Shown here piece after piece: positions 16,876 to 25,818 of a stretch of DNA of 64,000 nucleotides. The DNA comes from Sphingomonas azotifigens NBRC 15497 (GTDB lineage Bacteria > Pseudomonadota > Alphaproteobacteria > Sphingomonadales > Sphingomonadaceae). The stretch is from the NCBI RefSeq assembly GCF_002091475.1, contig NZ_BCTR01000011.1, positions 27,285-91,284 on the forward strand, written 5' to 3'. The notes under the pieces are model-generated. The model searched no databases, was not told the DNA's origin, and worked only from the letters and a program-made list of their open reading frames with translations. Within the stretch, counting starts at the first letter, position 1. Each line of letters begins with the position of its first letter. Position numbers and translations under genes: made by a program.

Positions 16876-16983
16876 AGCCCCTCCCCTTCAGGGGAGGGGT
16901 TGGGGTGGGGCTGTGTCTCACCGAGACCAACATGCGTTCTGGGATCCCTCCACCCCCAACCCCTCCTCCCAGGAGGAGGGGCT
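16876..16983. repeat. Inverted pair of GC-rich palindromes
   Basis: Units 16876-16912 and 16946-16983 are inverted copies with CCCCTCCCC-TTCA-GGGGAGGGG and CCCCTCCTCCC-AGGAGGAGGGG hairpins plus a TTGGGGTGGGG arm. They match the family at 6011-6118. They separate the K+ channel gene from acvB. Confidence 0.9.
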
Positions 16984-16997
16984 AAGGAGAAGGCCCC

Positions 16998-18080
16998 TCA
17001 AAACTTGTTCCTCCCCACCCGGATCTCCTGCCGGGTGGTGAACAGCGCGCGGGCGCCGGCGGCGACGTCGCGCATCACCACCAGCGCCTTGTCGCCGGGC
17101 TCGAGCCGCTCGTCGCGGGCGGGGCGGGGGATCGAGCGGCCGTCGGCGCGGTCGATCTGGACGATGAACACGCTGCCCTCGGCGCGCCGCTCGGCTTCCT
17201 CGACGCTCAGCCCGGCCATGGTGGCACCGGGCGCGACCTCGATCAGCTCGACGTCGAGCCCGAGTGCCTCGAGCTCGCCGCGCAGCCGGGCGAGCTGCGC
17301 ATCGCCATGCACCTGCTGGCTGTGCGGGTAGAGGATCATCCGCGCCATCGCCTCGGCGCCGATATGGGTGGGGAAGACGACGCGATCGGCGCCGGCATGG
17401 ATCAGCTTGCGCTCGGTGGTGGGGGCCTCGCCGCGCGCGATGATCTCCAGCCCGGCGTTGAGATTGCGCGCGCTCAGCGTGATGAACACGTTCGCGGCAT
17501 CGTCCGGCAGCACCGTCGCCAGCGCCCGCGCCCGCTGGATGCCGGCGGCGATCAGCACGTCCTCCTCGGTGGCGTCGCCGGGCAGCGTGCACAGGCCCGC
17601 CGCTTCGGCTTCGGCGCGGCGCTCGGGCCCGCGCTCGATCACCACCACCGGCACGGCGGCGCGTGACAGTTCGCGGGCGAGCATCACCCCGATCCGGCCA
17701 TAGCCGCAGATCACGACATGGTCGGCGAGCTTGTCGATGCGGCTCTGCATGCGGGTTGCTCCGAAAATACTCTGCAGTTGCAGGACGGTGAAGAACTGGA
17801 CGAGCGCGCTGGTGAGCAGGATCATGCCGGTGCAGCCGAGCACCATCGTACCCATGGTCAGCGCATGGAGATAGGGCGTGTCGATCGGGCGGACTTCGCC
17901 ATAGCCGACGGTGTAGATGGTCAGCACCACCATGTAGCTTGCGTCGGCGAAGCTCCAGCCGGCGGCCATATAGCCGATCGTCGCCAGCACCGCGACGGCG
18001 AGCACGAACAGCAGGATCGAAACGAGGTTGCGCACCGGCGAGCCGAGCACTTGTTCCGCTTCTGAAAGAATCCCCTGCAT
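16998..18080 (-). CDS. Two-TM potassium channel with TrkA-type RCK domains
   Basis: A 360-residue inner-membrane channel. TM1 is about residues 18-40, the pore loop carries the selectivity filter TVGYGE at 57-62, and TM2 is about 72-98. A cytosolic RCK/TrkA-N Rossmann domain follows (VVICGYGRIGVMLAREL), then a TrkA-C domain near residue 280-350. This is the MthK/KefC-like single-chain K+ channel plan. The ATG at 18080 is the first one before TM1. The gene is divergent from the L,D-transpeptidase gene and shares its 115-base upstream region. Confidence 0.9.
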   Translation of the reverse strand: MQGILSEAEQVLGSPVRNLVSILLFVLAVAVLATIGYMAAGWSFADASYMVVLTIYTVGYGEVRPIDTPYLHALTMGTMVLGCTGMILLTSALVQFFTVLQLQSIFGATRMQSRIDKLADHVVICGYGRIGVMLARELSRAAVPVVVIERGPERRAEAEAAGLCTLPGDATEEDVLIAAGIQRARALATVLPDDAANVFITLSARNLNAGLEIIARGEAPTTERKLIHAGADRVVFPTHIGAEAMARMILYPHSQQVHGDAQLARLRGELEALGLDVELIEVAPGATMAGLSVEEAERRAEGSVFIVQIDRADGRSIPRPARDERLEPGDKALVVMRDVAAGARALFTTRQEIRVGRNKF

Positions 18081-18195
18081 TGCGTTGATAAGGCCATGGC
18101 AAGCGCCGCTTGTCCATCGGGGTTTGCCCGGTCCGCAACCAGCGCGCGCGTGCGAACGTTTAGCGCCGATCGATGGACGGCTTGGGAGAGGTTGC

Positions 18196-19188
18196 GTGCG
18201 AAAATGGGTCCTGGGGTTTGCACTGCTGTCCGCATCGCCCGCGCTGGCGCAGGCACCCGCCCCGAAGCCCCCGATCGACATGAACCTCCTCCATGCCCAG
18301 GTGATCCTCGACCATCTCGGCTTCGGGCCGGGTATCCTGGACGGGCGCGCGGGCCAGTCGCTGACCGCGGCGGTGCGGGGACTGCAGGAAGCCCGCGGGC
18401 TCAAGGTGACCGGGGTGATCGACCCGGCGACGCTGGCGGTGCTCCACCAGTATCGCGCGCTGCGGCCGGTGCGCACGCTCGCGGTCGGCGCGGCGACGAT
18501 GCAGGGGCCGTTCGTCGATCCGATCCCCAAGGATCTCGATCAGCAGGCCAGGCTCACGACGCTCGGCTATCGCAATCCGCTCGAGAAGCTGGCGGAGATG
18601 TTCCACACAACGCCGGAGGTGATCACCGCGCTCAACCCCGGCGTGACGACGATCAAGATCGGGACGATGCTGCGGCTGCCCAACGCGCTGCCGGGCTCGC
18701 GCAGCTATCCGGCGGACTGGAAGCCCGAATGGCGCCAGACGCTGAACATGCTCAACGTCGATCCGCGCCAGCCCCAGGCGGATCACCTCGTCGTCGACAA
18801 GTCCGAGGGGGTGCTGAAGGTCTATGGCGCGGGCAACCGGCTGCTCGCGCAGTTCAGCGCCACCATGGGGAGCGCGCATGATCCGCTGCCGATCGGCCGG
18901 TGGAAAATCAACGGCGTGGATACCAATCCCAAGTTCCACTATAATCCCAAGCTGTTCTGGGACGCCAAGAAGGGCGACGACCCGGCGATGCTGCCGCCGG
19001 GGCCGAACGGGCCGGTGGGCGTGGTGTGGATCGACCTGTCCAAGGAGCATTACGGCATCCACGGCACCCCCGAGCCGCAGACGATCGGCCGCACCGAAAG
19101 CCATGGCTGCATCCGCCTGACCAACTGGGATGCCGCCCGGGTTGCGCTGATGGTCAAGCCGGGGACGCCGGCGATCTTCCAGGAATAG
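18196..19188 (+). CDS. L,D-transpeptidase with PGBD and LysM-like domains
   Basis: A 330-residue exported peptidoglycan enzyme. GTG at 18196 is the start: GGAGAG lies five bases before it and it opens a clean signal peptide (RKWVLGFALLSASPALAQA). Residues about 28-75 form a peptidoglycan-binding domain (HLGFGPGILDGRAGQSL), 120-160 a LysM-like segment ending IKIGTMLRLPN, and 200-325 a YkuD domain. The catalytic motif HGT...SHGCIRL places the nucleophile at Cys305. It would make 3-3 cross-links or attach proteins to peptidoglycan. The M23 peptidase gene follows after a repeat pair. Confidence 0.92.
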   Translation: MRKWVLGFALLSASPALAQAPAPKPPIDMNLLHAQVILDHLGFGPGILDGRAGQSLTAAVRGLQEARGLKVTGVIDPATLAVLHQYRALRPVRTLAVGAATMQGPFVDPIPKDLDQQARLTTLGYRNPLEKLAEMFHTTPEVITALNPGVTTIKIGTMLRLPNALPGSRSYPADWKPEWRQTLNMLNVDPRQPQADHLVVDKSEGVLKVYGAGNRLLAQFSATMGSAHDPLPIGRWKINGVDTNPKFHYNPKLFWDAKKGDDPAMLPPGPNGPVGVVWIDLSKEHYGIHGTPEPQTIGRTESHGCIRLTNWDAARVALMVKPGTPAIFQE

Positions 19189-19226
19189 CGCCGTGCGCGG
19201 TGCGGCCAAGCCATCCGCCTCGCGAT

Positions 19227-19322
19227 CGTCATCCCGGCGGAAGCCGGGATCCATTCGCCTTTCGGTCGAAGCTGGCGCTGCGACGGTGACCCCAATGGAT
19301 CCCGGCTTTCGCCGGGATGACG
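19227..19322. repeat. Inverted pair of GTCATCCCGG palindromes
   Basis: Arms 19227-19255 and 19293-19322 are inverted copies of CGTCATCCCGGC..GCCGGGATCCATT, differing by one base. Each arm also folds on itself. The same element, with CCCGCGAAGGCGGG as its core, is at 57217-57317. It is a different family from the CCCCTCCC repeats. Lying after the transpeptidase gene, it may also end transcription. Confidence 0.9.
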
Positions 19323-19371
19323 GCGTTCAGGTGGGCGGTGCTCTTCTGTCGCGGCTGTTCGGAGCAAGGCC

Positions 19372-19953
19372 ATGAGTCGCTTCGGCCTGATCGCGGGGCT
19401 GGTGGTGGTGGCGCTGCTCGCGCTGCTGGTGTCGCGCGTGCGCTTCCTGCCGGCGGGGCAGGCGCCGCGCGTCCAGGCTGCGGCCCCGAAGCCGGTGGCC
19501 GCGCCGGCAGCGTCTTCCGGGCTGATCCTCCCGGTGCAGGGCGTCCCCGCGTCGGCGCTGCGCGACAATTGGGGCGAGCCCCGCGGCGACGGCAGCCGCG
19601 AGCACCATGCGATCGACATCCTCGCGCCCAAGGGGACGCCGGTGCTCGCCGCGGCGTCGGGCACGGTCGAGAAGCAGTTCGAGAGCGATCTCGGCGGCCA
19701 CACGCTCTATGTCCGCACCCCCGACGGTGGGACGGTGCACTATTACGCGCATCTCGACACGATCGGCGTGCAAGAAGGCACGGCCGTCCGCCAAGGCCAG
19801 CCGATCGCCACCGTCGGCACCAGCGGCAGCGCCGATGGCGGCGCGCCGCACCTGCATTTCGAGGTCAAGCACATGGCGCCCGGCGAGGGCTGGTGGCAGG
19901 GCACCAACGTCGATCCCTATCCGCTGCTTGCGGGAAAGCCCGGGCGGAGCTAA
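19372..19953 (+). CDS. M23-family peptidoglycan peptidase
   Basis: A 193-residue membrane-anchored LytM/M23 protein. Residues 5-24 are hydrophobic ([18 protein letters not shown]), followed by an Ala/Pro-rich linker and the peptidase domain. Zinc ligands are visible as His and Asp in EHHAIDIL and the last His in HLHFEV, with a catalytic-type His in YYAHLDT. It would cut peptide cross-links in the periplasm. It lies between an L,D-transpeptidase and efp. A repeat pair separates it from the former. Confidence 0.88.
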   Translation: MSRFGLIAGLVVVALLALLVSRVRFLPAGQAPRVQAAAPKPVAAPAASSGLILPVQGVPASALRDNWGEPRGDGSREHHAIDILAPKGTPVLAAASGTVEKQFESDLGGHTLYVRTPDGGTVHYYAHLDTIGVQEGTAVRQGQPIATVGTSGSADGGAPHLHFEVKHMAPGEGWWQGTNVDPYPLLAGKPGRS

Positions 19954-19993
19954 AGGGCCCCGCTCAGCTCTTTCTCACATACAGGCACGATCC

Positions 19994-20557
19994 ATGAAGA
20001 TCAGCGGCGTGGACATCCGTCCCGGCAACATCATCGAATATGAGGGCGGCATCTGGCGCGCCGTCAAGATCCAGCACACCCAGCCCGGCAAGGGCGGTGC
20101 CTATATGCAGGTCGAACTCAAGAACCTGCGCGACGGCCGCAAGAACAATGTTCGCTTCCGCTCGGCCGAGACCGTGGAGCGCGTGCGCCTCGACACCAAG
20201 GATTTCCAGTTCCTGTATCCGGAAGGCGACATGCTCGTGTTCATGGACAAGGAAACCTACGACCAGACGACGCTGCCGCGCGACCTGCTCGGCGAGGCGG
20301 CGGCCTTCCTGCAGGACGGCATGGACGTGCTGATGGAGCTCTATGACGAAGAGCCGATCAGCGTGCAGCTGCCCGACACGATCGAAGCGACGATCGTCGA
20401 GGCCGATGCGGTGGTGAAGGGCCAGACGGCTTCGTCCTCGTACAAGCCGGCTGTGCTCGACAACGGCGTGCGCATCATGGTGCCGCCGCACATCGCATCG
20501 GGCACGCGCATCGTCGTCGACGTGTACGAGCAGACCTACGTCCGCCGCGCGGACTGA
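19994..20557 (+). CDS. efp: Elongation factor P
   Basis: A 187-residue, three-domain translation factor that relieves ribosome stalling at proline runs. The N-terminal KOW-like domain carries the tip loop QPGKGGAYM, so Lys33 corresponds to the lysine that is modified with beta-lysine in E. coli-type EF-P. The C-terminal OB domain ends [19 protein letters not shown]. Length is normal. Genes for the modifying enzymes are not in the window. A hairpin with T-run follows. Confidence 0.96.
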   Translation: MKISGVDIRPGNIIEYEGGIWRAVKIQHTQPGKGGAYMQVELKNLRDGRKNNVRFRSAETVERVRLDTKDFQFLYPEGDMLVFMDKETYDQTTLPRDLLGEAAAFLQDGMDVLMELYDEEPISVQLPDTIEATIVEADAVVKGQTASSSYKPAVLDNGVRIMVPPHIASGTRIVVDVYEQTYVRRAD

Positions 20558-20585
20558 TCTGCCGGCTTCGGCCGAACATGCGAAG

Positions 20586-20624
20586 GGAAGGGGACGGCAG
20601 GCCTGCGTCCCCTTTTCCCGTTTT
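20586..20624 (+). terminator. Rho-independent terminator after efp
   Basis: AAGGGGAC (20588-20595) pairs with GTCCCCTT (20607-20614) around an 11-base GC-rich loop, followed by TTCCCGTTTT. It lies about 30 bases after the efp stop codon. Confidence 0.75.
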
Positions 20625-20676
20625 CGGGTCAGGCCTTCCTTAGTCCCCCGCAGCAGCGGCAGGGAGAGAGATTGAT

Positions 20677-21492
20677 ATGGTAGCGCATTCCGGCCTTCTC
20701 ACCGTCATGGACCGTGCCGCACGCAAGGCGGCCCCGCGGCTGCGTCGCGACTTCAACGAGGTCCAGCACCTGCAGGTCAGCCGCAAGGGCCCGGCCGATT
20801 TCGTGAGCATGGCCGACAAGCGCGCCGAGCAGACGCTGATCGAGGAACTGCGCAAGGCGCGTCCCGACTGGCGCATCCTCGCCGAAGAGGGCGGCGAGCT
20901 GCCGGGCGATCCCGACAAGCCGCGCTTCATCGTCGATCCGCTCGACGGCACCACCAATTTCCTCCACGGCATCCCGCATTTCTCGATCGCGATCGCGGTC
21001 GAGGATCCGAACGGCAGCCAGGGCAAGCCCGAGATCACCCATGGTCTCGTTTACCAGCCGTTGACCGACGAGAGCTTCTGGGCCGAGAAGGGCCGCGGCG
21101 CCTGGCTGCAGGACCAGCGGCTGCGCGTCTCGTCGCGCCGCGACCTGTCCGAGGCCCTGATCGCGACCGGCATCCCGTTCATGGGCCATGGCAATTTCGC
21201 CGAGTGGAGCCGCATCTTCGGTGCGGTGGCACCCGAAGTGGCGGGCATCCGCCGGCTCGGCTCGGCCGCGCTCGATCTCGCCTGGGTCGCGGCGGGCCGG
21301 TTCGACGGCTACTGGGAATCGGACCTGAAGCCGTGGGACGTCGCGGCGGGCATGCTGCTCGTCAAGGAGGCCGGCGGCTTCGTCACGGACTATCGCGGCC
21401 AGGACATGGCGATGCAGCGCAACCAGTTCCTCGCGGCGAACGACGGCCTCCATTCGAAGCTCCACAAGCTGGTCGCCAACGCGCTGCGCTGA
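20677..21492 (+). CDS. suhB: Inositol-1-monophosphatase family protein
   Basis: A 271-residue Mg-dependent phosphatase. Metal-binding motifs are EEGGE near residue 70, DPLDGTTNFLHGIPHFS at 88-104 and WDVAAGMLLVKEAGG near 218-232, the three boxes of the inositol monophosphatase/SuhB family. A purine-rich site (GGGAGAGAG) precedes the ATG. In proteobacteria SuhB may also act in rRNA transcription complexes. It precedes the nuo operon with a 327-base gap, a common order in sphingomonads as I recall. Confidence 0.92.
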   Translation: MVAHSGLLTVMDRAARKAAPRLRRDFNEVQHLQVSRKGPADFVSMADKRAEQTLIEELRKARPDWRILAEEGGELPGDPDKPRFIVDPLDGTTNFLHGIPHFSIAIAVEDPNGSQGKPEITHGLVYQPLTDESFWAEKGRGAWLQDQRLRVSSRRDLSEALIATGIPFMGHGNFAEWSRIFGAVAPEVAGIRRLGSAALDLAWVAAGRFDGYWESDLKPWDVAAGMLLVKEAGGFVTDYRGQDMAMQRNQFLAANDGLHSKLHKLVANALR

Positions 21493-21819
21493 GGCATCTC
21501 CGTGCGCGTACGGAGGCCGAAATGTACGTTGTTCCCGTCGCGTTATCGAAGTCTTTGTTCGTAAGACATTGAAATGCCTGGGTTGTCACGCCGTGCGAAG
21601 CAGGGCGGGGGAGCGTGAGCATGGCAGTGACCGGCCCAGGCGCCGGTCGACGGAACCGCGCATTCCATCCGAATTCATACGCTTGGCTGAAGCCGCTTCG
21701 GACCCATTCAGCGCGGCTTAACAATTGCGAATGATTCTCACCGGTTCGGGGCCTTGCCGCACTGGTTTCATGGTCCTAGAAGCCCCCCAAGATTCCGCAG
21801 TCGCGAGAAGAGAAGGCCA
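21493..21819. other. Upstream region of the nuo operon
   Basis: A 327-base interval between suhB and nuoA with no credible gene. A weak hairpin (CTCCGT/ACGGAG, about 21497-21516) follows suhB. Lower GC than the surroundings at 21715-21745. It should hold the complex I promoter; the clearest motif is the Fur-like inverted repeat at 21725-21740. No -10/-35 pair is convincing. Confidence 0.6.
21725..21740. promoter_or_regulatory. Fur/Irr-like inverted repeat upstream of nuoA
   Basis: TTGCGAATGATTCTCA contains the 7-1-7 inverted repeat TGCGAAT-G-ATTCTCA with one mismatch, similar in form to Fur-family boxes. It lies 80 bases before the nuoA start. Assignment is by shape only. Confidence 0.35.
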
Positions 21820-22194
21820 TTGGTCGACCTGTCACAATATCTGCCGATCCTGATATTCCTTGGGATCGCCCTGTTGCTCTCGGGCACGTTCGTGTTCCTG
21901 CCGATGCTCGTGTCGCGCCTCACCGGCACGAACAAGCCGACGCCGGAAAAGCTCACCGAATATGAGTGCGGCTTCCCCGCCTTCGAGGATTCGCGCAGCC
22001 AGTTCGACGTGCGCTTCTACCTCGTCGCGATCCTGTTCATCGTGTTCGATCTGGAAGCCGCCTTCCTGTATCCGTGGGCGGTGAGCGTGTTCAAACTCGG
22101 TTGGACCGCGTGGTTTTCGATGATGATCTTTGTCGCCGAGCTGGCGCTCGGCCTGATTTATGCCTGGAAGAAGGGAGCCCTGGAATGGGAGTAG
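21820..22194 (+). CDS. nuoA: NADH-quinone oxidoreductase subunit A
   Basis: A 124-residue membrane subunit of complex I with three hydrophobic segments and the conserved [20 protein letters not shown] loop, whose Cys lies near the quinone site. No ATG fits: translation most likely begins at TTG 21820, since GAGAAGAGAAGG ends just before it and the family's N-terminus begins there. It is the first gene of the 14-gene nuo operon and its end overlaps nuoB by 10 bases. Confidence 0.93.
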   Translation: MVDLSQYLPILIFLGIALLLSGTFVFLPMLVSRLTGTNKPTPEKLTEYECGFPAFEDSRSQFDVRFYLVAILFIVFDLEAAFLYPWAVSVFKLGWTAWFSMMIFVAELALGLIYAWKKGALEWE

Positions 22195-22724
22195 AGCTTT
22201 CGGCGCCGCCCCCGGCCGGTACGCTCCCGGACGTCGGCTTCCTGAACGACATCAATGCCGAGATTTCGGACAAGGGTTTCCTGGTCACCTCCACCGAGGA
22301 GCTGTTCCAATGGGCCCGTACCGGCTCGCTCTGGTGGATGACCTTCGGTCTGGCGTGCTGCGCGGTGGAGATGATCCACGTCAACATGCCGCGCTACGAC
22401 ATGGAGCGGTTCGGTGCCGCCCCGCGCGCATCGCCGCGCCAGTCGGACGTGATGATCGTCGCGGGCACGCTGTGCAACAAGATGGCGCCGGCGCTGCGCC
22501 GGGTCTATGACCAGATGTCGGAACCGAAATACGTGATTTCGATGGGCAGCTGCGCCAATGGCGGCGGCTATTACCACTATAGCTACAGCGTCGTGCGCGG
22601 CTGCGATCGCGTGGTGCCCGTGGACATCTACGTCCCCGGCTGCCCGCCGACCGCCGAGGCGCTGCTCTACGGCGTGATGCAGCTGCAGCGGAAGATCCGC
22701 CGCATCGGGAGCCTGGACCGGTGA
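22185..22724 (+). CDS. nuoB: NADH-quinone oxidoreductase subunit B
   Basis: A 179-residue peripheral subunit holding the N2 [4Fe-4S] cluster next to the quinone. Cluster cysteines are visible in [17 protein letters not shown] and [15 protein letters not shown]. The ATG at 22185 lies inside the end of nuoA and is preceded by AAGGGAG. Its stop overlaps the GTG of nuoC. Confidence 0.96.
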   Translation: MGVELSAPPPAGTLPDVGFLNDINAEISDKGFLVTSTEELFQWARTGSLWWMTFGLACCAVEMIHVNMPRYDMERFGAAPRASPRQSDVMIVAGTLCNKMAPALRRVYDQMSEPKYVISMGSCANGGGYYHYSYSVVRGCDRVVPVDIYVPGCPPTAEALLYGVMQLQRKIRRIGSLDR

Positions 22725-23491
22725 GGGCGCCGGCTCCCCGCTATGCCGCCAACGACGGCGTGATCGAGGCGGCCAAGGCCGCGCTCGGCGACATGCTGGT
22801 CGAGGCGAAGGATGCCGTGGGCGAGGTGTCGCTCACCGTCGTCCGCGAGAAGCTGTGTGACGCGATGATCGCGCTGCGCGACACGCCGGGCCTGGAATAT
22901 CAGCAGCTCAGCGAGATCGCCGGTGTCGACTATCCGCAGCGGCCTGAGCGCTTCGACGTCGTCTACCAGCTGCTCTCGTTCACCCGGAACCACCGCATCC
23001 GCGTCCGCGTCACCACCGACGAGGAAAAGCCGGTGCCTAGCGTGACCGACATCTGGCCGGTCGCCGGCTGGCTCGAGCGCGAGACGTACGACATGTATGG
23101 CGTGCTGTTCTCGGGCAATGACGATCTCCGTCGCATCCTGACCGACTATGGCTTCCAGGGGCATCCGCTGCGCAAGGACTTCCCGATGACCGGGTATGTC
23201 GAAGTGCGCTATTCGGAAGAGGCGAAGCGCGTCGTCTATGAGCCGGTCAGCCTGGCGCAGGACTTCCGCAACTTCGACTTCATGAGCCCGTGGGAAGGCG
23301 CCAAGTACGTCCTCCCCGGCGACGAGAAGGCGCCCGCCGCGCCGGTGCCGACGCCGCCGGTCAAGGAAGCCAAGACCACCGATACCCCGGCCCAGACCGG
23401 CGCCGGTCAGCCGCACCCGGGCAACCAGCCCGGCGAAAAGCCCAAGGATCCGGACGTCGTCCCGACCAAGGGCGAAGGGCAGAACAAATGA
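22721..23491 (+). CDS. nuoC: NADH-quinone oxidoreductase subunit C, with proline-rich tail
   Basis: A 256-residue 30-kDa subunit of complex I. It starts at GTG 22721, overlapping the nuoB stop. The conserved end of the domain is [19 protein letters not shown] near residues 165-185. After about residue 205 there is a 50-residue tail rich in Pro, Ala, Lys and Thr ([15 protein letters not shown] and on) that the minimal subunit does not have. It overlaps nuoD by ATGA. It joins NuoD and NuoB to form the quinone-side arm. Confidence 0.95.
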   Translation: MRAPAPRYAANDGVIEAAKAALGDMLVEAKDAVGEVSLTVVREKLCDAMIALRDTPGLEYQQLSEIAGVDYPQRPERFDVVYQLLSFTRNHRIRVRVTTDEEKPVPSVTDIWPVAGWLERETYDMYGVLFSGNDDLRRILTDYGFQGHPLRKDFPMTGYVEVRYSEEAKRVVYEPVSLAQDFRNFDFMSPWEGAKYVLPGDEKAPAAPVPTPPVKEAKTTDTPAQTGAGQPHPGNQPGEKPKDPDVVPTKGEGQNK

Positions 23492-24717
23492 GCGATACCG
23501 TCGACAAGATCATGGAGCGCGACATCGACCCGGCGACGGGCGATACCTCGATCGCGAACTACACGATCAACTTCGGCCCGCAGCATCCCGCGGCGCACGG
23601 CGTGCTCCGTCTCGTCACCGAACTGGACGGCGAGATCATCGAGCGCATCGATCCGCATGTCGGCCTGCTCCACCGCGGCACCGAAAAGCTGATCGAGTAC
23701 AAGACCTACACCCAGGCGCTGCCGTATTTCGATCGCTTCGATTACTGCTCGCCGCTGGCGATGGAGCACAGCTATGTGCTCGCGGTCGAGAAACTGCTCG
23801 ATCTCGAGGTGCCGTTGCGCGGCCAGTATCTGCGCGTGCTGTTCGCCGAGCTGACCCGCATCTGCAACCACATGCTGAACCTGGGTTCGCACGTGATGGA
23901 CGTCGGCGCGATGACGCCGAACCTGTGGATGTTCGAGATCCGCGAGGACTGCCTGAACTTCTTCGAGCGGGCTTCGGGTGCGCGCATGCACTCGAACTAT
24001 TACCGCGTCGGCGGGGTTCGCCAGGACGTGCCGGTCAAGCTGCTCAACGACATCGCGGAATGGCTCGACACGCGCCTGCCGCAGCTGTTCGGCGACGCGA
24101 TCAGCCTGGTCGCCGAGAACCGCATCTTCAAGCAGCGCAACGTCGACATCGCGATCGTGAGCCGCGAGGACGCGATCAAGTGGGGCTTCTCCGGCCCGAT
24201 GATCCGCGCCGCCGGCATCCCCTGGGATATCCGCCGCGCGCAGCCGTACGACGTGTACGACCGCGTCGACTTCGAGATCCCGGTCGGCACCCGCGGCGAC
24301 TGCTATGATCGCTTCATGGTCCGCGTCGAGGAAGTCTACCAGTCGGCCCGCATCATCAAGCAGTGCATCCAGGACATGCCGGAAGGCCCGGTCCTGACGC
24401 TCGATCGCAAGGTCGGTGCGCCGAAGCGCGGCGAGATGAAGCAGTCGATGGAAGCGCTGATCCATCACTTCAAGCTCTTCACCGAAGGCTATCACGTGCC
24501 GGCGGGCGAAGTGTATGTCGCGACCGAAAGCCCCAAGGGCGAATTCGGCGTGTATCTGGTGTCGGACGGCACCAACAAACCCTATCGCTGCAAGGTGCGC
24601 CCGACCGCGTTCAGCCACCTGCAGGCGATGGACTTCATGTCCAGGGGGCACATGCTGGCGGACATCACCGCCATCCTGGGCGCCATGGATATCGTTTTCG
24701 GTGAATGTGACCGCTGA
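23488..24717 (+). CDS. nuoD: NADH-quinone oxidoreductase subunit D
   Basis: A 409-residue 49-kDa subunit related to the large subunit of NiFe hydrogenases, forming the quinone pocket. Conserved segments include [13 protein letters not shown] near residue 30, [14 protein letters not shown] near 55 and FGECDR at the C-terminus. Start at 23488 overlaps the nuoC stop as ATGA, and its own stop overlaps nuoE (TGATG). It is a separate gene here, not fused to nuoC as in enterobacteria. Confidence 0.96.
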   Translation: MSDTVDKIMERDIDPATGDTSIANYTINFGPQHPAAHGVLRLVTELDGEIIERIDPHVGLLHRGTEKLIEYKTYTQALPYFDRFDYCSPLAMEHSYVLAVEKLLDLEVPLRGQYLRVLFAELTRICNHMLNLGSHVMDVGAMTPNLWMFEIREDCLNFFERASGARMHSNYYRVGGVRQDVPVKLLNDIAEWLDTRLPQLFGDAISLVAENRIFKQRNVDIAIVSREDAIKWGFSGPMIRAAGIPWDIRRAQPYDVYDRVDFEIPVGTRGDCYDRFMVRVEEVYQSARIIKQCIQDMPEGPVLTLDRKVGAPKRGEMKQSMEALIHHFKLFTEGYHVPAGEVYVATESPKGEFGVYLVSDGTNKPYRCKVRPTAFSHLQAMDFMSRGHMLADITAILGAMDIVFGECDR

Positions 24718-25385
24718 TGGCTGACGCTCCTCAACTCCCCGACGAAGCCGAAGTGCGCGCGCGCTGGGGCAATTTCGCCTGGACGCCGGCCAATGCCGAG
24801 AAGGCGCGCGAGATCATGGCGCGCTATCCGGCGGGCCGCCAGATGTCGTGCACCATCCCGTTCCTCGATCTGGCGCAGCGCCAGGTGGGTGCCGAGACGA
24901 ACACGCAAGGGTGGCTGCCGGTTCCGGTGATCGAGTTCGTCGCCCGCGAACTGGACATGCCCTATATCCGCGTGTTCGAGGTCGCGACCTTCTACACCAT
25001 GTTCAATCTGGTGCCGGTCGGCCGCTACCATGTGCAGGTCTGCGGCACGACGCCGTGCATGCTGCGCGGGTCGGACGACGTGATGGCCGCGTGCAAGTCG
25101 CGCGGGCTGAAGAAGGGCCACACCACCGCGGACGGGCTGTTCACGCTCACCGAGGTCGAGTGCATGGGCAATTGCGCGTCGGCGCCGATGGTGCAGATCA
25201 ACGACGACAATTTCGAAGATCTCGATTATGATCGCACCCTCGCGATCCTCGACGCGCTGGCCAAGGGCGAGAGCCCCAAGACCGGCACGCAGGAGCCGGG
25301 CCGCCACACCGTCGAGCCGCTGGGCGGACCGACGACGCTTACCGCGATGGTCGGCGAGAACCATGACTATCGGGGCGAATGGTAA
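24717..25385 (+). CDS. nuoE: NADH-quinone oxidoreductase subunit E
   Basis: A 222-residue 24-kDa subunit of the NADH-input module with the N1a [2Fe-2S] cluster. Ligands are the Cys pair in VCGTTPCMLRG and the pair in CMGNCASAP. The last 35 residues after the fold include a Lys/Pro-rich segment and end DYRGEW. The stop codon overlaps the start of a 56-residue membrane protein gene rather than nuoF directly. Confidence 0.95.
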   Translation: MADAPQLPDEAEVRARWGNFAWTPANAEKAREIMARYPAGRQMSCTIPFLDLAQRQVGAETNTQGWLPVPVIEFVARELDMPYIRVFEVATFYTMFNLVPVGRYHVQVCGTTPCMLRGSDDVMAACKSRGLKKGHTTADGLFTLTEVECMGNCASAPMVQINDDNFEDLDYDRTLAILDALAKGESPKTGTQEPGRHTVEPLGGPTTLTAMVGENHDYRGEW

Positions 25386-25555
25386 TGGGTGGATCGAACA
25401 GCCTGATCATTACCATCCTGGCGATCATCGGCGGTATCGTCGTGCTGGGATGGGTGCTCAAGCTGGCGTTTCACCTGATCGGCATCGCCGTGCTGATCGG
25501 GCTTGCGGTGATTTTCTACTTGTTCGTCCAGAAGCTGGTAGGGAAGGGGCGCTGA
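25385..25555 (+). CDS. Small membrane protein inside the nuo operon
   Basis: A 56-residue protein, almost all hydrophobic: two likely membrane segments at residues 7-25 (LIITILAIIGGIVVLGWVL) and 30-48 (HLIGIAVLIGLAVIFYLFV), with a basic end KLVGKGR. It overlaps nuoE (TAATG) and the following coiled-coil gene (TGATG), so it is tightly built into the operon. I do not recognise it as a known complex I subunit. Coding potential is supported by the overlaps and the codon pattern; function unknown. Confidence 0.75.
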   Translation: MGGSNSLIITILAIIGGIVVLGWVLKLAFHLIGIAVLIGLAVIFYLFVQKLVGKGR

Positions 25556-25818
25556 TGACCGCCATACCCCAGGACATTGCGAGCCACACGCTGGAGCTGC
25601 TGAAGCGGATCAGCGCGAAGGTGGACGCGATCGGCCTGGATCTCAGCGATCTCAAGGGTCGCGTGGCGGGTGTCGAGGATCTGGTGGCGACGGCGTCGCA
25701 TCGCGTCGCCGGAGTGGAAGTGCAGATGAGTAATTTGATCAAGCGGATGGACCGGTTCGAACTGCGGATGGACCGCATCGAACGGCGTCTCGAACTCCGC
25801 GACGGGGCTGAAGGCTGA
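25555..25818 (+). CDS. Small coiled-coil protein between nuoE and nuoF
   Basis: An 87-residue, soluble, probably all-helical protein with heptad-like repeats ([32 protein letters not shown]) and the end [19 protein letters not shown]. It overlaps both neighbours by single-base-shared stop/start codons. A related gene lies between nuoF and nuoG (27119-27349), with the matching ending DRIERRLDL. Not a canonical complex I subunit. It could be an assembly helper or a mobile coiled-coil gene that settled in the operon. Confidence 0.75.
   Translation: MTAIPQDIASHTLELLKRISAKVDAIGLDLSDLKGRVAGVEDLVATASHRVAGVEVQMSNLIKRMDRFELRMDRIERRLELRDGAEG

Noticed and set aside
6011..16983. CRISPR array made of the repeated palindromes
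   Set aside because: The copies are inverted pairs in separate gaps without regular spacers and without cas genes.
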